DNA of 64,000 nucleotides from Hermodice carunculata (Eukaryota; Annelida; Polychaeta; Eunicida; Amphinomidae). Positions 38,020 to 49,738 of this stretch are shown here, piece by piece. Both the position numbers and the translations under genes were made by a program. Below the pieces are notes generated by a model. The model searched no databases. It was given only the letters and a program-made list of their open reading frames with translations, and had not been told where the DNA came from. Location: NCBI GenBank assembly GCA_964020975.1, contig OZ026630.1, positions 22,495,712 to 22,559,711 of the forward strand, written 5' to 3'. Position 1 is the stretch's first letter. Each line of letters starts with the position of its first letter.

Positions 38020-40001
38020 AATAAAAAATTATAATTAATATTAAAATAAGTAAGTAAAATATTGTTGGAATTTACACACACATTCTTTCTAAACTGATAG
38101 AATACAAACATCAAGGCCTTATCACATGCTGTGTTCAGGATAACTCAAGTCAAGGATCCCAGCTGAGTCATAACTGAAGTCCTTTTCTTCAGGATGAATA
38201 TTTTACAAAGGGAAGTTAAGGTATGGTCCAATCTGAAATAGGGACTTCATTTTCAGACCAGATATAACAGAAACATGAACGCCTGACATAATAAACTTTT
38301 ATACCTAACTGACAGCAACTTTTGCAGAATCTACCTACACTGAAGATGGAACTCACAGTCCAAAGTTGTTGTATAAACACAAGTGTTTAGGTTTAAAAAA
38401 GGGTTTGTTTTTTTTTAATTTTGGATATTTCTCACAAACATTATAATCTCAATATGTGTATCTCCAAAAAAGTATCAGGGATTTTTCATCACTGTATCTG
38501 TTTACAATGGTCATGCAAAAATTGGAAAATGGTTGTTTTTGTGTCACATGTATTGATCAAGTTTGTGGGACTCTTCATTTTTGATACACATTTAAAAAAG
38601 AACTGATCATTTCTTAGAAAATCCCTGCAACAATTTTGCTCAAGAGGAGTTTCAGAATAAATTTGTTTTTATTTGATTAAAATCAGACAATTCATTTTTG
38701 AGAAATAGCATGTGAAGGGGACATTTTAGACTAGGTACCTATTATCGGTAATCAAGATCCAAAGCTTAACACAGTACATTGACAATCATGTTAACATTGA
38801 AACTATTTTGTTACTTTCTTCAAAGTACATTGGGGCTAGCACTTCTACATTTGGACATAAGATAGACATCATATATATCTACCAAAATGTCCTTAAATCT
38901 CAAAATGGACAGAATTATTCAAAAAGGGTTGCACATTCCCTTAAAGAAATGAAGAGAACAAGTTGGGTCTCTGATATGGCATTGGTTAATTAAGAAACTC
39001 AAGACATATACAGCAAAGGCATATGTATACTAACAAGGTGTCTCAAAGTAGCTGCTCTTCCATGATTTATGTGCACACACATTGTAGCAATTTGTCACAA
39101 CACCAGCACTAGACTCATGAAAGAAGCGGTGCCTTCCCAATGTGCACCGTACATTTCAAACAACACAAAGTTCTTGAAATTGCACGTGTTGATAAGCAAA
39201 GTTCAGCTGTCAAGGTCACTTTTCAGTCTATTTTGTCCAATCAATGGAAGTTAATGTACACCAAATAATCTGAAGATTAATGAGGATGTGTAACTTGACA
39301 TGCACTATGAAGGAAGTTTTGTTTCTTATTAACCATATATCATTAAAGTATGTGTGATAGGAGTGGTCGTAAGGAGTGACAGGGCTGGGGGTGAGGGTGG
39401 GGGGTGGTAGGGGTGTGAGTGGTGGTGTCAAATGAAATATATCTAGCTCTCAAATTTGCTTCCCATCCATCAAAGTCCTCCCCAAAGTCACTATGCCAGC
39501 CATGCACCTCCTTTATTTTTCTGTTGAGACAGGTGCCTGGAGAATGAAATGTGTCATCCTTCCTGTAAATGCTTGCATATTTGAACATCTGGGTGTTTCC
39601 ATCCTTTTAATCCACACATGCAGACACTCAAAGTTGCCCACCCTCATGCCATTCAGACCATACAACACATGTACACAGAACATAACAGAGTCCCGCACCA
39701 CTTTTTTTTTTTTTTTAAACCCTAAGAGAAAGGAAAACTTGCTTAAAAAGTGCTTGGAGACTGATGTAAACAAGTATGTATGCACTAGACAAAAAGCCCC
39801 ATAACATAAATGGATAAGCATGTAATGTAATATCTGCTGGGGAGCATCAGCTGCTCATGTCAAGATTATTTAGGGGATGATGCATGCTACAGCCATTACA
39901 TATAATACCATATTATCAGTATGCACCCCTTACTGAATATCAGTGTAAAACTTTGGATCGACTGAGTAATATTGTTTTCAACAAATTATGCCTGGTCCAA
40001 G

Positions 40002-40203
40002 TACAGTGGTACCTGCTGTATGCAGCCACTGCCATGAGCATCCACGTTGCTTTTTGTGGTCACCAGGCTTGGACATAGGAGTCAATTTCTTTGTAAAATT
40101 TACCTGTGGTGACAGATCACCTGCCAAGTCATATTCTGGACAAAAAGACACAAAAACAATATGTGGCCACTTTTCCTTGGCTGATAAAGCAGGTACCACC
40201 GTA
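40002..40203. mobile_element. MITE with CAGTGGTACCTGCT ends and TA duplications
   Basis: CAGTGGTACCTGCTGTA begins at 40004 after TA, and AGCAGGTACCACCG ends at 40201 before TA. The ends are 14-bp inverted repeats with one mismatch, and AGCCAC / GTGGCC extends the similarity inward. A TA target suggests a Tc1/mariner-like or similar transposase in trans. Its open frames are not protein-like. Confidence 0.6.
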
Positions 40204-41492
40204 TACATAACCTTATCTATCTTACCACAACAAAACTAAGATGAATCAGCCTCATGAATGTGAAATTCTGTATCCAATTGTACATCTAAGTTTCCATCAT
40301 ACACATCATTATGCACTATTTAAAAAGACTGATACACTATATCAGTGTTATTATGTGCAAGTCCAAAGGATTTGGATACAATGTATTCAACTATCCATTT
40401 TTTTTTTCAACTGTGAAAGTGGTAAACTTATACCAGTACAAACTTCTAAACATTTCCCTTCTGCACTGGAATAGACCTCCCCATTCTGTATTCTGATAGT
40501 CTCAACAGATGCTGTATATTTAAACAGATTTCCACTTTTTTCCCCCAACCAAGTTGGCAAAAAAAAGTCTTGCCAGCCATGCAGTGTTCCCTTGGCATTG
40601 AACTGGGCCAGGGTTATGACCTGAAACCAGTTGTGGAAGCAGCAGTTATGTGGTGTACAACTAATTTTCATCTTCCACACATAATAGGTCTGAATACAAC
40701 ATAAACGTGGTCTAATCACAAGTAAGCCAATCCCGACAAACATCTACAATAGCCATCACAGACTCTACAGGATGTAATCTGTAAATCTAATGGTCTCATC
40801 ACCTAAACATTTATGAACTCTCTTGCATTCTTCCTGTTTGCAAAATTTTAAAGCTACATAATAATAATAATAATGGGCTGGATGTACGATAAACCCATAA
40901 ACATGCCACTGTAAGTGTACAAATAACAAAATTTGGGCATTTCTTCCGTTTTGATCATGTGTATAGATGGGTTGGAATGGTCTAGCAGCAAAAATGTGCA
41001 TCAGTGTATCTGCTGAAAATTGATATATATGTAATATAATCTGCTGACAACGTAAGAGTTGTATAATTTGGGGAAAGAAGACAAGCAACTACATAGTTGT
41101 AAGGCTTTGCTCTGCTCTGCACGTTAGTCTCTAAGATTCAGTGGCAAAATCATAATGACAAGAGTGCTGGTCAAAAGAGAATATTTTCAGAAAAATATGG
41201 TTAAACTGTTTTCTACATAAATGAGGTGCATTATCACCATCCAACATAAAATCAGGGATTGATTTACTTTGTGGCCCACTAGATGCAAAGTTTTTCCATA
41301 AAACTCGATTATGATCCTAAAATATGAAAAAAAGGTTCCCCCAGGCTTTTAACACAGACAAGCTACTATAAAATCAGCATGTGCATGTCAGCTGACATAA
41401 CACAAGCATGTCTCTGTTTTGTTTTATCAGCTTTATATCATACGTGTAACTCTCTGTCTTCTTTTAGCCAAGGTTTACAAGACAATTCTCAC

Positions 41493-42115
41493 CTGACAGT
41501 GCTCTCAGTGTTGTCACTGCTGCTTTGTGAACATGAGGATACAGATCTAAGTAATCCGCGAGGTAGAGGTTGGGGCTTCAGATTGTTCTGGCCAATTTTG
41601 CAATTGGACAAATCTCCGGCAGCATTATTACTACAGTTAGCTGGTAACTTTTGAGGCAGGCGGGGCCTTGGTTTCACCGGTTGCTCTACACTATGTGGCT
41701 CTTGTTGAGGGACATGCCTAACTGGTAGATCAGGCAACGGTTTTTGCTCTTCATGCTCCTGCCCCCAATTCACCAACAAGGGAGGTATGAGGGGACTGGC
41801 AGGTTCTGGGGGCAGGACTCGTATCCTTGGGGTGGGGCAATCAGAATAATATGCTTGGCGCTTTGCAGGTGTTGGCCGTTTCGTTGAATCTTGATTTAAA
41901 CTACCAAACACAGAAGGCATAACCTGTACCCCTCCAACAGGCACATGTTTCTTGGCCACACCCACTCCATTGGTTTTACCATGCGTGGGGCACCCATTGT
42001 CAGGATCTGCATCTGATTCCTTGAGGTCCCAGTCATGTTGGTCCCACCCATCTGTTTCCTCCTCCATCCTATCTTCGGCATCACTTTGGGAACTACTGGG
42101 TATATGACCTGGCAT
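41493..42115 (-). CDS. Acidic/proline-rich exon, possible N-terminal extension of the FES/FER kinase
   Basis: This is the longest host-like open frame in the window. From the first ATG after an in-frame stop (the TGA lies at 42238-42236) it encodes 207 residues plus two bases of the next codon, then meets a good donor (GTCAG before GTGAGA). The start context has A at -3. Residues 11-40 are very acidic (DRMEEETDGWDQHDWD). Residues 80-160 are proline-rich, with KPRPRLP at about 148-154 fitting the K-x-x-P-x-x-P class I SH3-ligand consensus. Residues 191-204 are serine-rich. No domain is recognised. The exon ends in phase 2 (AG), and the FES/FER exon at 2561 starts G GTG ATG, so splicing would give an uninterrupted R-V-MGFG junction. 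Phase agreement happens by chance one time in three, so the link is inference; the exon could belong to another minus-strand gene. A weak acceptor just upstream near 42150 could make this an internal exon. Confidence 0.6.
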
Positions 42116-45099
42116 TGTCACACAAAGACTCTTCCAGCTCCCCTTGCATACAAATATATCACAGTTTGCAATGTAAATAATGAAGTAAATAGGGGATGTC
42201 CTAAATGTGCCCCTGGAATTGCCACATAGCTGCACTCATTTAGCTCGACTGCTGTACACTTTCTGCTGACATGGATTCTAGCACTTTTGACGTCAGAACT
42301 TTCCCGGCAAAGATATATCAACTCCTTTCTCTGTGACTTAATCTTGTTTCATCCTTTGCTGAAAATACTCTGCCTTTTTTCCAAGTTTAGTCACAGAGAT
42401 GGCATCGCATGAAATGTATTTCTTGCAGTATGTGGACCCTGGCCAAGACAGAACTCACTGACACCAATCCACACAGACACTGTGGCAGAGGTAAACTGAT
42501 CCCCTCACTTATGTCTGGGCAGCAGCCACATGTCCACAGGCTCAGCAAATAGCAAGGTCCACAGAAACTGGATCTCCTCAATGAATTATGATATTGTTGT
42601 CAGGCTGTTAATTAGGAGAAGCACTGTATCCAGTTCTGAAAAATAAACTGATAGAGATATCCAGCAAGTCCAAGATAATGTTTACAGTCTGGGCAGGGCC
42701 ATCTGCAGCTTAGCTTAAGTAGATACTGTTGAGGGTGGGCTGAATGGTCAGCCTAATACTCTATTACATCACCAGTCACACTCAATACAGCATCCATAAA
42801 TCATTAGTCCCAAGTCTTGTGATATAAATATCAAACTGGACCACTTCAAGTTGACCCCAGAATCTCAGTACTCCATTGGCTTCCTTGATCTGCTCAGCAC
42901 AGAACTAATCATAGTTTTCCTTTCATGTGCTTACTTGTCTACTGTGAGGGTGTTCTTCACCTGATCTGCATTCTTTCCATGACTGGCCTGGGGTCTGCTC
43001 TCTTGGGAAGTATAAAAGTCAACATCCTGCAGAGATTCGTATGTATGGTACCAGCACGCTCCAAGACGGCTTCATCCAACTGCTGTAACTTGAATAGCCT
43101 CATCTGAATTCAGCAGTTTCATCCTTTCCTTTTTCTTATCATTCCAAAGGGGCTGTGGATGAATACAGCAACAAAAATGCACAAGGAGCCGGTGAGTAAA
43201 TCAGGCAATCATATGACCCCATACTCTGAATTAACAGTACTACCAAAAAATCACTGCTGGCAAATTTTCCAGGTTTGTCCATGCAAGACTCACTGCATGT
43301 ATAGAAGAGCAAGGTCATGAATTCAACACATATGAACAATACAATAGAGCCACACACCACTTCCCTCTCACACACTGAACAGGAAAATCTCATGACTATG
43401 CAATATTCGTGGGCTGCTGACCCCTGAAATTTAATTTCCACTATAACTGAAAGTGGTACGTGAATTCCAGCATACCATAGGTAAAAACAAAGAGTTTGTT
43501 TCCTGGTAGCCTGGAGTGAAGTTGTCTCACTAGTCAAAATGTTAAATGTTTTGTGCCCTGTTTACTGCTATGGCCATGTGATACCTGACTCAGAATTGCC
43601 CCAAGCTACATATACATGGGGCCTCTTTACATGTCCCATACAATGACAAGTTTTTCTCGGCTGACAATTACCACATAAATACATATGCATTGTATTGCGT
43701 GCAAGTCTATAGCCATTAAGTTCACCAGCCTATTTGCTATTGGTTGTTTGACAGCACTTTCATGCTTTATGAGGCCAAGATGAAAAATTCTCTGGACATG
43801 CCGGATTTAACTAAAGTATTTTATATACATGTTTACACTTTGAAGACCAATCTTGGTAACAATTTCAAAGCTAGCCTGAGTATTTTCTGAAGTATATCAA
43901 AGCTTTGTTTCACTTTGCAATATGCTTTCTTTTTTTGTGTGTTGTATGGCCCAAAGAATAAATGCTGTATATGTACCTCTCACCAGGTGTAGGCATAGAT
44001 GGGGGGGGAGGGGGGGGGGGGAGGAGGAACAGACATATTTATAAATATACACTGTGTTTTTTGTAAGCCAGTTGCACAGGTTGCAAAAAATAAAAAACAC
44101 ATTTTTTTTCCATGGCTGCCTAACATGTCAGCAAGCTTGTTATAGAATGAAAACACCAGTGGCTAGCTAGCTTAATACCTATCACACTTCGGGCACTCTA
44201 TACTTCAGACTTCCAGCTCAAACACTGACACATGTTCAAACAGCTGTTAACAACTACACCACCATTTATCAAAACTCAGACCATAAAACTTTTATCTTAG
44301 GCCATGGGAAGAAATTTGGTTGTGATCAACCTGCTAGGATTTACCAACATATTCAGGGGACACAGTAGAAAGTGGAAACAAAATTAACCTATAATAACTG
44401 GTTTCATCCTTACAGTTTCTTAGATTAAAACATACATGCACGCAAACACACACATGTGCATGCAAGCACGTACACACATACAGTGTCACTATCTTGAAGC
44501 ATATCATGTATTTTCACAAGCAGTACTAAAATGTCTTTATGTCTTTGATATATTACTACTCCCCCCCTCCCCCCCCCCCCCCTAATTTCTCACAACTTAC
44601 AGCTATGTTTAGTAAAATGTTCAGCCCTGACCTGTTACCGAAGAATTCAAATAGGAAAATTTACACCATAATGTGGAAACACAAAGCTGTATTCATTTAA
44701 ATGAGAACAAGTTTGTGTAAACTGTAGATCTGGGGTCAAGGAAGAGAATACCTGTGTCATCAACTCTGAACTGCAGATGACAAGAGCCCATCTCAAATGT
44801 AGTGATGGATAGCGATTTCTATTTCTTTCAATCTGCATGTATACCAGTATTGCATTACCAAAACACAGATTTTACAGTCAGTAGGAGAAAGCTTCCAGCA
44901 AAAAAGAAATTATTTGAGTCACTTAATAAAAGGCACACACAGGTGGTCCCCACGTAACTACTCATGACAAAAATAATAAACAAGAACACTATGACAGACC
45001 TGTGTTTAGTTGACCTTCCATATACAGACTGGTAATTCTTGGGATAAAATTTCATTTTGGGCTTAAATATGCTTGCAATTAAAGGTTATCAGAGATATA
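42116..45099. other. Upstream sequence of the proline-rich exon, no gene seen
   Basis: If the exon at 41493-42115 is the first coding exon, its 5' untranslated region and promoter should lie here, but no TATA box, CpG-rich block or initiator stands out. G-rich (44001-44026) and C-rich (44562-44581) runs are present. Confidence 0.4.
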
Positions 45100-45900
45100 T
45101 ATGCCCCTGCCTTGGACGGATACACCACACAAGGTGAGTGCTTCCTGCAGACTTGCTAAGGTCACCTTGCGATCTTATGAATGCATTCAAGGTCACTTGC
45201 ATACATGTAATCTTAGACCATTACAAAGTACAAAATCACAGCTCAAATAGTTCTTGAAAAAGAAGTTACACAAAAAAAAATATGTGTTTCCCCATGACCT
45301 TAAGAGTTAAGCGAGTCATTAACTAATTAACTGCACATTTCAGGATTATAATCATGTACGTGTACAATATCAAAGCCCCAGCTCAAATAGCTCTTAATCA
45401 GAACAGTTGTCACCAACACACTGCCTACTACCCGCCCCCCCCCTCCCCCGGTACATGGGTCCTGTGACTTCAAAAATGAGGCTAAGTAAGTAACCAAGGA
45501 CCATCCTTCAAATTTCTACGTCTTATGAACTCAACTATTTCTCGAGTTACCACCCAAAATCTTGCTTTATGAAAACTGCCCTGTGATCTTCAGAATTACA
45601 ACAAAAATCATGATCAATGAAAAGCTTGTGACGTATTGAATCCACTTAGCAGAAATTCACCCAATGGTTTTGTAGAAGGGCACATATTCCTGCATTTACA
45701 CTTGTATCCCTATGCTAAAAATGCTAACAGGGATGAAACCACCATTATATTTACTGTATATTTTCATATTAGCATAAAGGCGTATAACTTTTGTTGCATC
45801 ACTTTTTAAAATAAAGTATGTAGTTGGTGTTGTGCAGGCACCTTTCACTGAAAACATTCAACATAAAAAAGGCGAGTCTATAGATAGAATCAAAAGTTAT
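45100..45900. repeat. Diverged GGTCA-rich tandem units
   Basis: Units of about 150 bp recur with AAGGTCAC, AGCTCAAATAGYTCTT and GTGAYCTTNAGAATT words. Very similar units lie at 53500-53830 (GTTCAAGTAGTTCTCAAGTTA). Non-coding and old. Confidence 0.4.
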
Positions 45901-46339
45901 GCCAGTGTTTACCTGTCATAGCCAGGAAACACGTGCTCCGAGCACGGCTTGCCAGCATTACGTCACTGTGTATGAATATGTGATTTGCCCTCTGTTTATA
46001 AAACTCATCATGGAAAAAATATCTGTCAAACCATACAACACAAACAGGCTGATAAGTTCATGTAATAGTCTAGCTGAAACAGTGGGTTAATTATAGGTAA
46101 ATGGCCCCCAGAGGTGTCAGCACAAGACAACCAAGAACTATGTAGTGCGGTAACCTGCAACTGATTGGCTGCAATGGCGTATTCATACCAACATGTATAT
46201 ACCCTTACTGATCATCATGTCACTTCAAAATTCAGCAAAACTCAAGAAATGAGAGCAGCATACTCTTATGATAAAGCCTGATGGTGACCAACTTAATGTA
46301 CATTCCTACTATGTTAGACATCATGAAAAGTTGTGGCCA
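45901..46339. other. Non-coding sequence
   Basis: No gene or repeat boundary is seen. Confidence 0.4.
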
Positions 46340-46695
46340 ACAAAAATTCATTTGGGCCACTGTATTTCTTTAGTGTCAAGCCAAATGGCTGGTACTTTTT
46401 TACTGATGATAAAATCAACTTTCTTCCGTTTTGGGTATAAAACAAAGTTCATCCATTTTGTGTCCTGTGATTTTCTGGGTTTTATCATGTGTGTTTTCTT
46501 CTGGCTACTGCATGATGTCCTTCTCATCCAAAAATACATATTTAAAAACAAATTTTGTTCCTCAATTTATTTTTATTAGACTTGTAATTTTAAATTATGC
46601 TGTTCATATGCTGTGCAGTGCAGAAAGTCAAACAAAATTTTTCATCTGACATATTTTGGGCAGACGAAAAGCTCTCGTGGCCTATAGAAATGCCA
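46340..46695 (+). repeat. Dispersed repeat family E, copy 2
   Basis: Second member of the pair described at 24500, in the same orientation. The match starts at TTTGGGCCACTGTATTTCTTT and runs through GCTCTCGTGGCCTA. The two copies differ by many substitutions and small indels, so the family is old. Confidence 0.65.
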
Positions 46696-47598
46696 TAGTC
46701 TTAGGCCAAAATGGCCGACACAAAAAAACTTTTCACAATGCCTGCTATGTTTGAAGATAATCAACAGGGAGCATCTTGTGTGTGAAGCTAAGAGCCTTTT
46801 GGACACTCCACACTGTACATAGGCCAACACACACAAATAAGATGGTAATCGTTGTCCCATCATGCTGCACTTTATAGGTATATTTCTGTTATGTTCCTGT
46901 TTTTTTGAAAACATCATTGCATTTGAGAACTATTCTTTCTGTTGCAGCCTCCAGATTAACCCTACCCACTCCATCCCATAAATATCAACAACATATCTGC
47001 ATAAAAGTAAGTGCAAAATATTTTAAATTAAAGTACAATCATTCAATGAGGGAAGTATGCTCTTGCTGTCTGCAGCCAGTATGACCCAGATAGCTGAACT
47101 ACTGACCTAATTTTGGAATAACACACCCTTGAGTCCCACTGTACATATGTTAAGTTTCACGAAAGAAAGTTCCAACATCAAGATGCTCGAGTCTAGGCAT
47201 GATACATGATAGACACCAAGACCGGGCATAAGTATCCTACTATAAATCTATGAACTCCTTTCAAGATATGTCAGTGCAAACTAGGATCAGAACCATGATA
47301 GATCACCCTATGCATTGTGCCCAGCACTGTGACCACCTGATAGTACTACTTGATCCAAGCCTGTTCTGCAAGGGAAATTTATGCAAACACAGAGTCATGC
47401 ACCCGGCACAAGTTCTGTGTTGGTTGCATATATGTTCCCATACAAGAAATTCCCTTAAACTATATGTTTAGAAATTCAAAGGCAAGAGGTATCCACACAT
47501 CACTATATGCATGTTGATGCTACTTCTCTTCAGCCTCTTCTGTTGGCTTCTGTCAAGCAATTTAAGTACAATTGTATGGCATGAGGTCTTCCACTTTT
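46696..47598. other. Non-coding sequence
   Basis: No gene is recognised. Confidence 0.4.
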
Positions 47599-48570
47599 TA
47601 CCCTCGGCACATAAAGTGCCGGAGGGTATTGTTGCCCTCTTCATCGTCTGTCAGCCTTGTCGACGTTACTGTGATATCTCGAAAAATATTGACCGTAGCA
47701 TTACCAAATTTTTGTCACAGAAGGATCTTATGATGGACCAGGTTCTAATCCAAAACCAGCTTCCTCTGATTATTTTTACACTTTTTATGAAACTTTTAAT
47801 GTATTTATTTGAAGGCCGTCTACGTGGCCTCAACCCTGATGATGTTACTGTGATATCTCAAAAAATATTTACCGTAGCTGTACCAATTTTTTGTCACAGA
47901 AGGACCTTATGATGGACCATGTTCCTCTTGAAAACCAGCTCCCTCTGATTGTTATAACAATTTTTTATGAAACTTTTAATGTATTTATTTGAAAGCCGTC
48001 TGAGTGGCATCAACCCTGATGAAGTTACCGCAATATCTCAAAAAATATTGACCGCAGCTTCACCAATTTTTTATCAGAGATGTATCTTATTATGGACCAG
48101 GTTCCTATTTAAAACCAGCTACCTCTGATTATTTTCATATTTTTTGTGAAACTTTAACTGTATTTGTTAGAAGGCCATCTGAGCAGTGTCAACCCTGACG
48201 ACATAACTGCGATATCTCGAAAAATATTGACCACAGCTTTACCAATTTTTTGTCGAAGATGCATCTTATGACGGACAGGTTCCCATTTAAAAACAGCTTC
48301 CTCTTTGTATTTATTTATAAAACTTTAAAGTATTTATCTTCAAGGCTGTCTGAGTGGTACACAAGGGAATGACGTTATTATAATATCTCAACAAGGATCC
48401 AACAGAGCTTCACCAAATTTTTATCAGAGATGCCATTATAGGTGACCCCATTCCTGTTGAAAACCAGCTTCCTCTTATTACTAACTTGTTATGAAGCTTT
48501 TGAAATATTTATTTGATGGCTGTCTGAGTGACACACAGTAGAGTGGTCTCTGTCAAACTCTTGTTTCAAG
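47599..48570 (-). repeat. Hairpin-capped repeat family D with five 180-bp units
   Basis: TACCCTCGGCAC, loop ATAAA, GTGCCGGAGGGTA (47599-47628) forms a terminal hairpin. Five units follow, each with GATATCTCRAAAAATATTGACC, a TTTGTCACAGAAGGATCTTATG-like block and CAGCTTCCTCTGATTATT. The GATATCTC cores lie near 47672, 47851, 48031, 48211 and 48383, a spacing of about 180 bp. It closes with GGTCTCTGTCAAACTCTTGT. The layout (hairpin at one end, minisatellite core, unique other end) is that of non-autonomous Helitron-like elements known in bivalves; strand is assigned by putting the hairpin at the 3' side. Confidence 0.6.
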
Positions 48571-49642
48571 ATGACGTCTACAAGTGCTATATGCATGGAA
48601 TTTTCCAGGAAAGATTTTGCTAACTTCAGAAACATCACAATGGCCAAATAAATATCCCGGTTTTATGCCAGTTTTGGGTGGTCAGACACCACAAGTAAAG
48701 GGACAAGAAGTGATCCATACCTCAAATGAAGTTGAGTGACTTACATATGCATGGATCATAATGCTTAATGGATCGAATTGTGCCTTTTTATGAAGAGGAG
48801 AAAATATGTTGAAAATTATGCAAATAAGGTTGCATTACAGAGTTTTTAATATCTTCAAAACTATAATAGAAAGAGATACCATTACAAGATCTGCCTGGAT
48901 GTTATTGAATATTCTGCATCTAGCACATATTGAAAAGTTGCAGCATTTAAAATCATGCCACAAGAGGCATCTCAAAATTTCACCTTTTAATATTTGTTAA
49001 AAAGTATACTAGATACAGATTTCCTTTCAATTTCGAAACATACTATACATCTGACATTGTGCATGAATGGTGAACAAAAGTTGTGGCATGTCTAGCTATT
49101 TAGGGCTACCGGAATGTTAATTCTTGAATACCGTCAAGTCAGGGCTCTACATTTGCCAGCACATGACAAGTCAAATTCTAATACTGTACAGGCAAATTAA
49201 AATTTCAAAACACTACCCGTGAGGTCAACCAGAAATTTTGGTTTTCTAAATGAGATTTTCCTAGATGGACTTGCAAGTTTGAATGGAGGGCTTGTAATAT
49301 GCCAAAACTACTCATTTTGAGGACTGTTCTGCAGTTCAAAAGAATTGTTGAACCCTGCAAGTACAATAGATACAGATCTACTTCCCCAATTCTATCTATT
49401 TCCACTGATAACTGAGTGTCCAATGAATACTTGAACCAGGTAGAGTGAGGCGGCATCCAAAAAGACACAAGAATGCCAGCAACTGTCAGCTAATGAAGAT
49501 TAAATTGAAATTGTAAATGTAAAGTAATCTCGAAGGGTCAACTGTAAAAAACACCTTAAGAAGCCCCATACACATGTACATTTACATGGTTTCCTACTGA
49601 TGTTCAATTGTTTGTACAGCTGAACCAGTCAGATAAGGTCTT
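48571..49642. other. Non-coding sequence
   Basis: No gene is recognised. Confidence 0.4.
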
Positions 49643-49738
49643 ACCAAGGAGGCTAGACGTGTAGCCTCCTATACGTATAGCCTCCTATACGTGTAGCCTC
49701 CTATACGTATAGCCTCCTATACGTATAGCCTCCTTGGT
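49643..49738. repeat. 16-bp palindromic minisatellite inside an inverted repeat
   Basis: Four units TAGCCTCCTATACGTR start at 49662, 49678, 49694 and 49710, with a fifth partial unit at 49726. Each contains the self-complementary core ATACGTAT or a variant. The array is bounded by ACCAAGGAGGCTA (49643-49655) and its exact inverse TAGCCTCCTTGGT (49726-49738). Both strands can therefore fold into a closed stem with the array as its loop. Confidence 0.9.

Noticed and set aside
47511-47912. 133-codon plus-strand frame over the 180-bp units
   Set aside because: It spans the hairpin and tandem units of family D and is interrupted in the later units.
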